From NCBI RefSeq assembly GCF_019218885.1, contig NZ_JAHUWT010000005.1, positions 124,001 to 188,000 on the forward strand: DNA of 64,000 nucleotides, written 5' to 3'. The DNA comes from Bordetella sp. BOR01 (GTDB lineage Bacteria > Pseudomonadota > Gammaproteobacteria > Burkholderiales > Burkholderiaceae_B). This document shows, one piece after another, positions 1 through 8,826 of the stretch. The number at the start of each line of letters is the position of its first letter. Positions within the stretch are counted from its first letter, which is position 1. A model generated the notes under the pieces. It was not told where the DNA came from, searched no databases, and saw only the letters and a list, made by a program, of their open reading frames with translations. The translations under genes were made by a program, and so were the position numbers.

Positions 1-258
1 ATGGCTGGCGCACAACAGCGCCAGTTGCTCGCTATGCAAGCCGTAGTGCGCGGCGCCGCCGCCACGCATGAAGGGCAGCGCCTGGAACGGCTTGAGGGCC
101 GAGCGGGCAAACGTCAACGCGTGCGGGTCGCCCGCGCTGGCGACCAATTGGCCACTTGGGTCGACCACGGCAATCGACCCGAAATGCTGGCATTCCACGA
201 TGTCGCCAGCGGCGTCGGCGCCGCCGCGCGTGCGTTCGATCAACAAGGTATGAGGCAT
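1..258 (-). CDS. Asparaginase II family protein, N-terminal part (cut by window edge)
   Basis: Only the first 86 codons lie in the window; the gene runs off the left edge. The ATG is at 258 and the product starts MPHTLLIERTRGG. Segments such as HFGSIAVVD, then SAGDP, then ARSALKPFQALP, then EQLALLCASH match the N-terminus of the asparaginase II (AnsA-like, PF06089) family, which hydrolyses L-asparagine or related amides in the cytoplasm. It lies 60 nt downstream of the ThDP enzyme gene on the same strand, so co-transcription is likely. The catalytic core cannot be inspected here, and substrate preference is unknown. Confidence 0.8.
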   Translation of the reverse strand, partial: MPHTLLIERTRGGADAAGDIVECQHFGSIAVVDPSGQLVASAGDPHALTFARSALKPFQALPFMRGGGAAHYGLHSEQLALLCASH

Positions 259-318
259 TGCCGGCTCTGCAAGGGATGGGACTGCCGCAGTGTAGCGGCA
301 GTCCGCCGCGCGCACTGC

Positions 319-1968
319 TCAATCGGCGGGTGCCTGCCGGGGCCCTGGCAGCATCGCCGCCAGGCTGCTGTGTACTTCGATCAGGCGCGGTTCCGTGGCG
401 CGCAATCCGTCGGCAATGGCCGCATCGACCTGATCGGCGCGTTCGATCCGGCTCGATGCGATACCGAAGGCCGCCCCCAATGCCTGGAAGTCGGGGTTGG
501 CCAGCGTGGTGCCGCTGATGCGTCCGGGGTAATAGCGTTCCTGGTGCAAACGGATCGAGCCGTAGCTGGCGTTGTTGGACACGATGAACAGGATGGGCAG
601 GTGGCGCTGCACGGCGGCGATCATTTCGTTGCCGGTCATCAGGAAGCCGCCGTCGCCCACCAGGCAGACTGTCTTGCGGCCAGGATGGCGCAGGGCGCTG
701 GCAATGGCGGCCGGCGTGCCGTAGCCCATGGCGCCCGACAGGGGTGCCATCAGCCGCTGGGTGCCGCGGAACGGAAAATGGCGGTACACCGGCGCGGCGA
801 AGGTGCCGGCGTCCAGGCAGACGATGGCATCGTCGGGCGCATGGGCGGCAAGGCTGCGCACCACCACGTTGAAGTCGACACCGTCGGCGGGCTCGCCTGT
901 CACCCACGCGGCGCGCTGGGCGTGCAGGCGGCGCAGCGCCGCAGCCCATTCGGGGTCGCGGTCGGGGCTGGGCAGGGCGTCGGCGGCCAGTTGTTCGAGC
1001 AGCGTCGTCGGGTCGCACACCAGGCCGTGGTCGGCCGCGAAGTTCAGGCCCACCACATGATCATCCGGATAACAGTGCAATAGATGCTGGCCCGGCTGCG
1101 GCAGGTCTGGGAAAGAATAGCCCTGCGTGGGCACATCGCCCAGCCGCGTGCCCAGCGCCAGGATCAGGTCGCTGCGCCGGAAAGCCTCGATCTGCGCGGG
1201 CGGATTGGACAGGCCCAGTTCGCCCGCATACCAGACATCGTCATTGGGATACAAGTCATGGCGCCGGAACGAGACCGCCACGGGGATGTGCCAGGCCTGC
1301 GCGAAGGCGCGCAGCGCCTCGCGGCCGCCGGGCCGTTCCAGTGCGCCGCCTGCCACGATCAACGGCCGCCGTGCCTGGCGCAGGCGCTGCCGCACCGCAT
1401 CCAGCTGCGGGGCCGACGGCAGAGTGGGGGCGTGCGGCGTGGCGCGCCAGGCGGGCTGTGCGGCCTCTTGCTGCTGGATGTCTTCCGGTATCACCAGCAC
1501 CACCGGCCCGGGCGTGCCCGTGGTGGCCAGGCGTATCGCCTTGAAGGCCGTTTCGGCCAACTGGCCGGGGTCGGTGGGCTCGAATACCCACTTGGCAATG
1601 TCGCCGAACATTTTCTGGCAATCGATCTCCTGGAAGGCTTCACGGCGCAGGTCTCGCTTGGGGATCTGGCCCACCACCACGATCAACGGCACGGCGTCCT
1701 GCTGGGCGGTGTGGATGGCGATGGCGGCATTGCTGACGCCGGGCCCGCGGCTGACCATCACGACGCCGGGCCGGCCGGTCAGGCGCCCGTCGGCCACCGC
1801 CATATAGCCCGCGCCGCCTTCGTGGCGGCAGACCACGGTATCGATATCGGGAAAGTCCACCAGGGCATCCAGGATACCCAGGTAACTTTCGCCAGGTACC
1901 AGGAAGACCCGGTCCAGGCCGTTGGTTTGAAAGAGTTTGAGCAGGGCGTGCGCAGAGGTGTGCTTCAT
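319..1968 (-). CDS. Thiamine-diphosphate enzyme, acetolactate synthase large-subunit-like
   Basis: 549-residue ThDP-dependent enzyme of the acetolactate synthase/benzoylformate decarboxylase family. The N-terminal Pyr domain carries the cofactor-activating glutamate in VVCRHEGGAGYMA (E50). A central domain follows, and the C-terminal PP domain has the Mg-ThDP motif starting GDGGFLMTGNE and ending near NNASYGSIR. ATG 1968 is preferred because the first ordered family segment (SAHALLKLFQTNGL) begins there; an in-frame ATG at 2022 would add 18 residues without homology. Neither has a strong Shine-Dalgarno. No small regulatory subunit gene is nearby, so a catabolic 2-oxoacid decarboxylase or synthase is more likely than branched-chain amino-acid synthesis. 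It is divergent from a LysR gene. Confidence 0.85.
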   Translation of the reverse strand: MKHTSAHALLKLFQTNGLDRVFLVPGESYLGILDALVDFPDIDTVVCRHEGGAGYMAVADGRLTGRPGVVMVSRGPGVSNAAIAIHTAQQDAVPLIVVVGQIPKRDLRREAFQEIDCQKMFGDIAKWVFEPTDPGQLAETAFKAIRLATTGTPGPVVLVIPEDIQQQEAAQPAWRATPHAPTLPSAPQLDAVRQRLRQARRPLIVAGGALERPGGREALRAFAQAWHIPVAVSFRRHDLYPNDDVWYAGELGLSNPPAQIEAFRRSDLILALGTRLGDVPTQGYSFPDLPQPGQHLLHCYPDDHVVGLNFAADHGLVCDPTTLLEQLAADALPSPDRDPEWAAALRRLHAQRAAWVTGEPADGVDFNVVVRSLAAHAPDDAIVCLDAGTFAAPVYRHFPFRGTQRLMAPLSGAMGYGTPAAIASALRHPGRKTVCLVGDGGFLMTGNEMIAAVQRHLPILFIVSNNASYGSIRLHQERYYPGRISGTTLANPDFQALGAAFGIASSRIERADQVDAAIADGLRATEPRLIEVHSSLAAMLPGPRQAPAD

Positions 1969-2128
1969 GCGGAGAGCGTGCGTGCGAAGAGTGGGCCGCC
2001 AGGACGGCGGTGTGGGTGGCATGGCGGTATTCTGGTAGGCTGCCGCGTCGGCATCAATGATGCGGTGTCTATATCAGCTATGCGGGCCGGGCATGGGCCG
2101 CCCGTGCTTGCCATGGAGGCCATGGGCC

Positions 2129-3067
2129 GTGGACCTGAAGCGCCTGGAATACTTTCTATCGGTGGCCGAGCACGGCAGCTTTTCGCGTGCGGCCAGTGTC
2201 ATCGGCGTGGCGCAGCCCGCCTTGGGCCGCCAGGTACAGCGCCTGGAAGAGGCATGCGGCACGCGGCTGTTCTACCGGCACGGACGCGGCGTGTCGCTGA
2301 CCCGCGAGGGCGAGGTCTATGCGCAGCGCATCCGGCCCTTGCTGCAGCAGCTCAGTGCGGCCGCGGCCGACTTGGCGGCCGGCACGACACCCCTGGCGGG
2401 CGTGGTCACGGTGGGCCTGACACCTACCGTGATGTCGCTGATCGGCCTGCCGCTGCTGCAGCGCATGCGCGCCATCGCGCCCGGCGTGAAGGTCAATTTC
2501 CTGACCGGCTACAGCGGCTATGTGCACGAATGGCTGGTCGATGGCCGGCTGGACGTGGCCATTTTGCACGATGCCCGGCGTTCGCGGCACATCGCCGTCG
2601 ACTATCTTGCCAGCGCGCGGCTGTTCCTGGTGTCGCACCCCTTGCGGGCGCGCGAAGCGGGCATCCTGGGACGCGCCAGCGTGCCGGTCGCCCGGCTGGC
2701 CGGCCTGCCGCTGGCCCTGCCCAGCCGCACGCATGGCCTGCGCCGCACCCTGGAAGCCGCCGCCACGCATGCGCGGCGGGTGCTGGAACCCGATTACGAG
2801 CTCGATACCCTGGCGTTGATGAAAGACGTGGTGCTGGCCGGCGTGGCTCATACCGTGCTGGCCATGCCTGCGGTGGCCGCCGAGGCCCGCGCGGGCTCGG
2901 TGGTGACCACTCCTTTGTCGCCGCGCCTGGAAACCCGCCTGATGGTGGCCACCTCGCTGAACCAGCCGCTGACCCAGGCCGGCCGTGCCGTGCTGGGCGA
3001 GATCCGGCCGGTGCTGGTCGATGCGATTCGCTGCAGCGAATTGCCGCTGCATATCCAGGTAGGCTGA
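2129..3067 (+). CDS. LysR-family transcriptional regulator
   Basis: 312-residue LysR regulator. The N-terminal winged helix-turn-helix (VDLKRLEYFLSVAEHGSFSR, then AASVIGVAQPALGRQVQRLE) is followed by a periplasmic-binding-fold effector domain. The open frame extends upstream to an ATG at 2057, but the GTG at 2129 is the likelier start: GGAGG at 2115-2119 is correctly spaced and the family consensus begins at this residue. The gene is transcribed away from the ThDP enzyme and towards the Bug receptor, so it probably controls one or both. The inducer cannot be read from the sequence. Confidence 0.88.
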   Translation: MDLKRLEYFLSVAEHGSFSRAASVIGVAQPALGRQVQRLEEACGTRLFYRHGRGVSLTREGEVYAQRIRPLLQQLSAAAADLAAGTTPLAGVVTVGLTPTVMSLIGLPLLQRMRAIAPGVKVNFLTGYSGYVHEWLVDGRLDVAILHDARRSRHIAVDYLASARLFLVSHPLRAREAGILGRASVPVARLAGLPLALPSRTHGLRRTLEAAATHARRVLEPDYELDTLALMKDVVLAGVAHTVLAMPAVAAEARAGSVVTTPLSPRLETRLMVATSLNQPLTQAGRAVLGEIRPVLVDAIRCSELPLHIQVG

Positions 3068-3227
3068 TGCGGCGCCCTGCCGCGATATCGGCAGATAGAA
3101 CAAAACGGCATAGCTGATACAAGCGTGCGGCCATCGGCATTGCTGCGCCTGGCCGGAATAATGGCATGGCCTCACGCGGCCGCCGCCGGCTGCCGCGATA
3201 CCCATACCGATATCCATGGAGACAGCC

Positions 3228-4193
3228 ATGAACCGCCTGGCCTGCGCAGCCTTGTCGCTTTTCTTTTGCCTGGGAGGCGCGGCACGCGCCGCCGATTTCC
3301 CCGATCGTCCCATCACCCTGGTGGTGCCGGTGGCGGCAGGCGGCACCATGGATATTGCCGGCCGCGTCCTGGGGCAGCACCTGAAAGACGTCCTGGGCCA
3401 GACCGTGGTGGTAGAGAACCGGCCTGGCGGCAGCGGCAATATCGCCTACACGCAGGTGGCGCGCGCGGAACCCGATGGCTATACGCTGCTGTTCTCGTAT
3501 GAAGGTTTCCATACCGGCAGTCCGGCCCTGTCCACCAACCAGGGGTGGGACCCGGTGCAAAGCTTCACCCCCATCGGCGAAGTGTTCCGGGGGCCGCACG
3601 TCATCCTGGTGCCGAAGAATGCACCTGCCCGAACCCTGCGCCAGCTGATAGCCCAGGCCAAGGCAGAGCCGGGCAAGCTGAATTACGCTTCGTCGGGCGT
3701 GGGGTCCATCCAGCACCTGGGCGCCGAACAATTCAAGCAACTGACGGACACCGACATCATGCACGTGCCGTACAACGGCGCCGCGCCGGCCATGAAAGAC
3801 CTGATCGCGGGACGCGTGCAGCTATTCATCACCACGCCGCCCAGCGCCATTGGCCACCTGAAGGCCGGCACCATACGCGCGCTGGCGATTACCAGCAAGA
3901 AACGCCATCCGATGCTGCCCGACGTGCCTACCACTGCCGAGGCGGGCTTGCCGGCGTTCACGCTGGAAGCCTGGTTCTCGTTGTTCGGCCCGGCCGGCAT
4001 GCCCGATGCGGTGCGCGACAAGCTTTCCCAGGCCTTGCAGACTGTCGTGCAGTCGCCCGGTTTCGCCGCGCAGATCAACGAGCTGGGCGCCTATGCCAGC
4101 TATCAGCCGCCCGCCGAACTGGCGCGCATCGTGAGCGATGGCCTGACGCACTGGGCGTCGGTGGTGAAGGCCGCCGGGGTGGCGGCCAACTGA
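3228..4193 (+). CDS. Bug/TctC-family periplasmic substrate-binding protein (1)
   Basis: 321-residue extracytoplasmic receptor of the Bug family, which binds small carboxylates or amides in a Venus-flytrap fold. It has a signal peptide (MNRLACAALSLFFCLGG, cleavage after ARA) and the family signatures VPVAAGGTMDIAGR, ENRPGGSGN, EPDGYTLLF and VPYNGAAPAMKDLIAGRV. ATG 3228 was chosen over ATG 3216 because GGAG at 3218-3221 would then serve as ribosome-binding site. It lies 160 nt downstream of the LysR gene. There is no TctA/TctB membrane component nearby, so it presumably works with a distant permease or in signalling. The ligand is unknown. Confidence 0.9.
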   Translation: MNRLACAALSLFFCLGGAARAADFPDRPITLVVPVAAGGTMDIAGRVLGQHLKDVLGQTVVVENRPGGSGNIAYTQVARAEPDGYTLLFSYEGFHTGSPALSTNQGWDPVQSFTPIGEVFRGPHVILVPKNAPARTLRQLIAQAKAEPGKLNYASSGVGSIQHLGAEQFKQLTDTDIMHVPYNGAAPAMKDLIAGRVQLFITTPPSAIGHLKAGTIRALAITSKKRHPMLPDVPTTAEAGLPAFTLEAWFSLFGPAGMPDAVRDKLSQALQTVVQSPGFAAQINELGAYASYQPPAELARIVSDGLTHWASVVKAAGVAAN

Positions 4194-4242
4194 GCGTGCG
4201 CGCCTGGCGCAGTTCTGATGGCCGAGGCAAATGCCTGGGGGG

Positions 4243-4884
4243 CTAATTGCCTGATGGCCCGCCGTCGCGCCAGGCGGCTTCGGTCAGGCGCGGCAGTTCC
4301 ATCAGGTTGTCCTGGATGCTGTACCAGCCGCCGCCATGCATGCGGCCCACCAGGTCGAGCCGCGGCGTGTCGATATAGCAGCGCTGGGCGTCCAGCACCG
4401 CGTCGTCGCGTACATGGATGGCCAATATCTCGGCCACCACGATGCGACGATGAGCGGCCACGTCCACCAGTTGGCGTACGCGGCATTCCATCGAGACGGG
4501 GCTGTCGGCGATGCGCGGCGGCGCCACCTTGTGCGAGGCGGCGATCGCCAGTCCGGCGGCCTGCAATTCATCGATGCCCGGCGCGAAGTCGATGGCCGTG
4601 ACGTTCATGTGCCGCAGCAGCGCCGATGACACCATGTTGATCACGAAGCCCGCGCCGGCCTGCAGGTTGGCGCCGGTGTCCTTGGGGCCGTCGGCCCGCG
4701 AACCGACGCCCAGGCACACGATGGGCGGATCGCCCGACATGGCGCCAAAGAACGAGAACGGCGCGGCGTTGTTGCGGCCCTGGTCGTCCTGGCTGACCAC
4801 CCAGGCGATCGGGCGCGGCACGATGGTCGACGTCATCAGTTTGTAGGCGTTGCGGCCGGGCAGGGCGGACAGGTCGAAGTACAT
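4243..4884 (-). CDS. Flavin reductase-like (FMN-binding split-barrel) protein
   Basis: 213-residue protein of the DIM6/NTAB flavin reductase-like family, which binds FMN in a split beta-barrel. The N-terminus has the family pattern LMTSTIVPRPIAWV, then NAAPFSFFGAMS, then DPPIVCLGVG, and later TGANLQAGAGFVINMVS. A second copy of the same family is encoded at 52559-53218 with the matching IAPRPIGWIS and LAPYSFFNAM blocks. These proteins often supply reduced flavin to a monooxygenase, but no oxygenase is adjacent, so the partner is unknown. It ends 49 nt from the convergent Bug gene and starts 19 nt from the pldA stop. Confidence 0.85.
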   Translation of the reverse strand: MYFDLSALPGRNAYKLMTSTIVPRPIAWVVSQDDQGRNNAAPFSFFGAMSGDPPIVCLGVGSRADGPKDTGANLQAGAGFVINMVSSALLRHMNVTAIDFAPGIDELQAAGLAIAASHKVAPPRIADSPVSMECRVRQLVDVAAHRRIVVAEILAIHVRDDAVLDAQRCYIDTPRLDLVGRMHGGGWYSIQDNLMELPRLTEAAWRDGGPSGN

Positions 4885-4903
4885 GGCGGTTCCGTGGGCG
4901 AGG

Positions 4904-6205
4904 TCAGGGCACTATCGACAGGCCGATGCGGAACTGCGATTCGTTGCGCTGGTTGTAGCCCAACAGCGTTTCGCCATAGCCGTTGAAGTACTGCAGGTGC
5001 AGGTATCCGTTCATGTTCAGGAACGTGCGGCGCAGCGGCCAGGCGAAATCGAGCTGCGTGGTGCGGTGCCGGCTGGCGCCCTGGCGATACATGGCCGAGA
5101 CCACCGCGCCGTTGTCCTGGGCCCAGCGCAGGTTCCAGTCCACGAAGCCGGCGTAGTCCCGGTAGTCGGAGTTCTCGTTGGCCACGGCGAAGTAGGCTTT
5201 GACCTTGGGCGCGAAGGTCAGGGTGCTGCCGCCGTCGAAGCGGTAGTTGATGGCCGGCTGTATGTAGGCGTCATTGAGCGAGCGCGAATCTTCGCCATCC
5301 TTGCCGTTGGACATGTGCTCGACCCCGGTATTCAGGCCCAGGCGCCAATTCTGCTCGGGCGAGGTCCACATATTGTCGGACAGCCAGAACACGCTGGGAT
5401 TGAAGGTGGTATCGATGAAGGGTTTCGAATCGCCTTCCAGGTCCCACAGCGAGACCTGGGTATAACCCAGGTAGAAGTTCTCGCCGAATGACGCCTCGCG
5501 GCCGGCCGGCGGATTGAACAGGCGGTACTTGGCGCTGATCTGGAAGCGCGCCGTGGTCTCGCCGCGCGTGCCCACGGCGAAATACATGGGCTTGTATTCG
5601 GAAAGCGCGCTGCGGAACGAGTCGAAGCCCGTGGGCAGGGCCTGCCATTCCGCCTGTGCCGCTTCGGTGGGGGCAGGGCCCGCATCGGGCTGCGCGCCCG
5701 CGGCAGTTACTTCGGCCACCGGTACCGGCTCGCCGGTGCTTGCGTCGACTACCGGGCCCTGGGCCGGCGTGCTGGCCAGCGTGCCGCTATCGCGGCCCGA
5801 TACATCCAGCGCCATCATGATGGATTCGCCTTCTATCGAAAGCGCCTGCAGCCCCTTGGCATGCCTTGGCACGACAGTGCTCCAGGCCACCCGGGCGAAA
5901 TTGTTCACGGGAACGCTCAGCGACGAGTGCTGGCTGGCCAGCATGGCCAGGCTGCGCACGATGGTGCCGTCGGGGCTGCGCCATTGCACCACCATCTGGG
6001 CGGGCGGCTGCCAGCGGGCCACGGAACCGCCGTCGTTGAAGAACACCGCCTGTATGCGCACGGTCTCGCCGGGCGCGGCGGACGGTCGTTCCAGCTGATA
6101 GGTGATGCCCGCGGCGGCTGGCGCCGCGGTTCCCAGCAGCGCTGCCAGGATCAGGGCGCGCAGCGGCGAAGAAATCAGGGAGGCAGGGTACGAGAGCATG
6201 ATCAT
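4904..6205 (-). CDS. pldA: Outer-membrane phospholipase A (OMPLA) with N-terminal extension
   Basis: 433-residue phospholipase A1/A2 family protein that hydrolyses membrane phospholipids from an outer-membrane beta-barrel. A signal peptide (LRALILAALLGTAAPAAAG) is followed by about 160 residues of beta-rich and Ala/Pro/Thr-rich sequence, then the barrel. The catalytic motif GVEHMSNG gives H297 and S299, and N311 lies 14 residues after the histidine, the same spacing as H142/S144/N156 in E. coli OMPLA. The barrel is typical, but the extension is not present in the shorter E. coli enzyme (289 residues with its signal peptide). The open frame continues to 6460, but that part only mirrors the aldehyde dehydrogenase gene. 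ATG 6205 or 6199 is the realistic start; neither has a clear Shine-Dalgarno. Confidence 0.85.
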   Translation of the reverse strand: MIMLSYPASLISSPLRALILAALLGTAAPAAAGITYQLERPSAAPGETVRIQAVFFNDGGSVARWQPPAQMVVQWRSPDGTIVRSLAMLASQHSSLSVPVNNFARVAWSTVVPRHAKGLQALSIEGESIMMALDVSGRDSGTLASTPAQGPVVDASTGEPVPVAEVTAAGAQPDAGPAPTEAAQAEWQALPTGFDSFRSALSEYKPMYFAVGTRGETTARFQISAKYRLFNPPAGREASFGENFYLGYTQVSLWDLEGDSKPFIDTTFNPSVFWLSDNMWTSPEQNWRLGLNTGVEHMSNGKDGEDSRSLNDAYIQPAINYRFDGGSTLTFAPKVKAYFAVANENSDYRDYAGFVDWNLRWAQDNGAVVSAMYRQGASRHRTTQLDFAWPLRRTFLNMNGYLHLQYFNGYGETLLGYNQRNESQFRIGLSIVP

Positions 6206-6314
6206 GCAGGTAAATGTTGACGACGCACTGTAGCACCGCCACCGGGGGCCCAGGCAACTGCATGTAAACCATTGCGACGCGGTCCAGGCGGCCCAAGGCG
6301 CGCCGCCCGGCAGC

Positions 6315-7817
6315 CTAGTCGCCGAACTTGATGCCCTGGGCCAGCGGTAGCTCGCGCGAGTAGTTGATGGTGTTGGTGGCGCGCCGCATGTAGTTCTTCC
6401 AGGCGTCCGAGCCCGATTCGCGGCCGCCGCCGGTTTCTTTCTCGCCACCGAAGGCGCCACCGATCTCGGCGCCCGATGTGCCGATGTTGACGTTGGCTAT
6501 CCCGCAATCCGAGCCCGCCGCCGACAGGAAGGCCTCGGCCTCGCGCAGATCATTGGTGAAAATCGCCGACGACAGGCCTTGTGGCACGCCGTTGTGCATG
6601 GACAGGGCCTGCTCGAAACTGCCGTAGCGCATCACGTACAGGATGGGCGCGAAGGTCTCGTGGCACACCACATCGGTCTGGCCGGGCATCTCGACAATGG
6701 CGGGACGCACGTACCAGGCGTCGGGGTATGCATCGTCCAGGACGCGTTCGCCGCCGGTGACGCGGCCGCCCTGTTCGCGCGCGGCCTGCAAGGCCTGTTG
6801 CATCGCATCGAACGCGGCGCGGTCGATCAGCGGGCCCACCAGCGTGCCGGCATCCAGCGGATTGCCGATGCGCGCGCTGGCGTATGCCGCGTGCAGGCGC
6901 GCCAGCAGGTCGTCGCCCACGCTTTCATGCACGATCAGGCGGCGCGTGGTGGTGCAGCGCTGGCCCGCCGTGCCGATGGCGCCGAACACAATGCCGCGCG
7001 CCGCCATATCCAGGTCGGCCGAGGGCGCCACGATGATGGCGTTGTTGCCGCCCAGTTCCAGCAGCACCCTGCCGAAGCGCTGCGCGACCCGTGGCCCTAC
7101 CTGGCGCCCCATGCGTGTCGAGCCGGTGGCCGATACCAGCGCCACGTCGTGGGAATCGACCAGCGCCTCGCCGACTTGCCGGCCGCCGATCAGCACTTCC
7201 AGCAGGCCCGGAGGCGCATCGCCGAACTGTTGCACGGCCTGCGCGAACAAAGCCTGGCAGGCCAGCGCCGTCAATGGAGTTTTCTCGGACGGCTTCCAGA
7301 CCACGGCGTTGCCGCAGACCAGGGCCAGTGCCGTATTCCAGGACCAGACTGCCACGGGGAAGTTGAATGCGCTGATGACGCCCACCACGCCCAGCGGATG
7401 CCAGGTTTCCATCATGCGATGGCCGGGCCGCTCGGAGGCGATGGTCAGCCCGTACAACTGGCGCGACAGGCCCAGCGCGAAGTCGCAGATGTCGATCATT
7501 TCCTGCACTTCGCCTTCGCCTTCGGCCAGGATCTTGCCGGCCTCCAGCGATACCAAGCGCCCCAGGTCCTGCTTGTGGCGGCGCAGCGTGTCGCCGAACA
7601 GGCGTACCAGTTCGCCGCGGCGCGGCGCCGGCACCAGCCGCCATGCCTGGCTGGCCTGGCGGGCGCGGGTGATGGCCGCATGCGCCTGCGCCACGCTGTG
7701 CTCGGCTACCTGCGCCAGGCGCGCACCGTCGATGGGGCTGCAGGCCGCCAGTGTGCCGCCCTGCAAGGCGGCCTCGTTCAGGCCCAGGGCACGCAGGATG
7801 TCTTGGGGGGTATTCAT
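6315..7817 (-). CDS. amaB: ALDH7 (antiquitin-type) aldehyde dehydrogenase, probable piperideine-6-carboxylate dehydrogenase
   Basis: 500-residue NAD-dependent aldehyde dehydrogenase. The ALDH7/antiquitin subfamily is indicated by the C-terminal blocks SGSDAWKNYMRRATNTINYS and LPLAQGIKFGD. The general base is E254 in LLELGGNN and the catalytic nucleophile is C288 in GTAGQRCTTT. Bacterial members oxidise alpha-aminoadipate semialdehyde/piperideine-6-carboxylate in lysine-pipecolate catabolism (AmaB of Pseudomonas putida). ATG 7817 is supported by AGGAG eight bases upstream; a 14-residue upstream extension is rejected. It is divergent from an amino-acid ABC transporter cluster that includes an FAD amine/imino-acid oxidase, which fits an oxidase-then-dehydrogenase route. 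Confidence 0.85.
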   Translation of the reverse strand: MNTPQDILRALGLNEAALQGGTLAACSPIDGARLAQVAEHSVAQAHAAITRARQASQAWRLVPAPRRGELVRLFGDTLRRHKQDLGRLVSLEAGKILAEGEGEVQEMIDICDFALGLSRQLYGLTIASERPGHRMMETWHPLGVVGVISAFNFPVAVWSWNTALALVCGNAVVWKPSEKTPLTALACQALFAQAVQQFGDAPPGLLEVLIGGRQVGEALVDSHDVALVSATGSTRMGRQVGPRVAQRFGRVLLELGGNNAIIVAPSADLDMAARGIVFGAIGTAGQRCTTTRRLIVHESVGDDLLARLHAAYASARIGNPLDAGTLVGPLIDRAAFDAMQQALQAAREQGGRVTGGERVLDDAYPDAWYVRPAIVEMPGQTDVVCHETFAPILYVMRYGSFEQALSMHNGVPQGLSSAIFTNDLREAEAFLSAAGSDCGIANVNIGTSGAEIGGAFGGEKETGGGRESGSDAWKNYMRRATNTINYSRELPLAQGIKFGD

Positions 7818-7961
7818 CGGTACTCTCCTTGGGGCAGGCAGCGATTGACGAGCGTGCATCAGCGAATGCGTTAGGGAAAAGCCTAGGTGGAATTCCCGCA
7901 GAAAAATTTACTATACGAAACTCTGACGCCAAATGCGAAATCTTTTTGAGATTGCAGCCCC

Positions 7962-8711
7962 ATGCCGGAACCTTTGGTCGTTGTCGAATCGGTACACAAG
8001 ACTTTCCATCGCGAAGGTCAGCCGCCGCATGCGGCCCTGACCGACATTCATTGCCGCATCGAACGCGGCGAAGTCCTGGTCGTGGTGGGCCCCTCGGGCT
8101 CGGGCAAGAGCACGCTGCTGCGCACCCTGAACGGCCTTGAGTCCATTGACGCCGGCGACATCCGCATCGACGGCGTGTCCATCGGCGATGCCGCCACCGA
8201 CCTGAATCGCTGGCGTACCGAAGTGGGCATGGTGTTCCAGCATTTCAACCTGTTCCACCACCGTACCGCGCTGGATAATGTGGCGCTGCCCCAGCGCGTG
8301 GTGCGCAAGCGCGGCCGCGCCGAGGCCGACCGCTATGCACAGTCGCTGCTGGATCGCGTGGGCATGGCCGAATTCGGCGCCCGTTATCCCAGCCAGCTGT
8401 CCGGTGGGCAGCAGCAGCGCGTGGCCATTGCCCGCGCGCTGGCCATGGACCCGAAGCTGATGCTGTTCGACGAGGCAACCTCGGCGCTCGACCCCGAAAC
8501 CGTAGGCGGCATCCTGGACTTGATGCGCGAGCTGGCCCGCGATGGCATGACCATGGCGGTGGTCACCCATGAAATGGGCTTCGCGCGCGACGTGGCCGAC
8601 CGTGCCTTGTTCATGGATGAGGGCCGCATCGTCGAAGAGGGTAGTCCCGACACCTTGTTTCGCCATCCGCGCCACGCGCGCACGCAGGCATTCCTGGACA
8701 AGATTCTGTAG
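7962..8711 (+). CDS. Polar amino-acid ABC transporter ATP-binding protein
   Basis: 249-residue ATPase of the GlnQ/HisP class that energises uptake of a polar amino acid. Walker A is GPSGSGKST (residues 43-51), the Q-loop is [10 protein letters not shown], the signature is LSGGQQQR, and Walker B with D-loop is [12 protein letters not shown]. It is the first gene of a set encoding ATPase, binding protein and two permeases, followed by an FAD oxidase and an XRE-cupin regulator on the same strand. Its upstream region (7818-7961) is shared with the divergent ALDH7 gene, so the two arms could be co-regulated. The ribosome-binding site is weak. Confidence 0.92.
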   Translation: MPEPLVVVESVHKTFHREGQPPHAALTDIHCRIERGEVLVVVGPSGSGKSTLLRTLNGLESIDAGDIRIDGVSIGDAATDLNRWRTEVGMVFQHFNLFHHRTALDNVALPQRVVRKRGRAEADRYAQSLLDRVGMAEFGARYPSQLSGGQQQRVAIARALAMDPKLMLFDEATSALDPETVGGILDLMRELARDGMTMAVVTHEMGFARDVADRALFMDEGRIVEEGSPDTLFRHPRHARTQAFLDKIL

Positions 8712-8826
8712 CACCCGCGCACGCTCCGGGCGTGGCGCGGCCCCGCAGTCGTTGTGGTGGTATGGGCATTACCGTCCGGCGTCGTCCGGCCCGGACGGCT
8801 TCACATCGTTAAAGAGGGTACTCAAC

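Noticed and set aside
1837-1850. GGTATCGATATCGG resembling the proposed LacI operator
   Set aside because: It lies inside the ThDP enzyme coding sequence, encoding part of DIDTV; treated as chance, and noted as a caveat for the operator call.
1084-3117. 677-codon open frame on the plus strand across the ThDP and LysR genes
   Set aside because: It spans two real genes in other frames and has the composition of a shadow frame.
6206-6460. N-terminal extension of pldA to a start at 6460
   Set aside because: The extra 85 residues overlap the aldehyde dehydrogenase gene, precede the signal peptide, and would place it internally.
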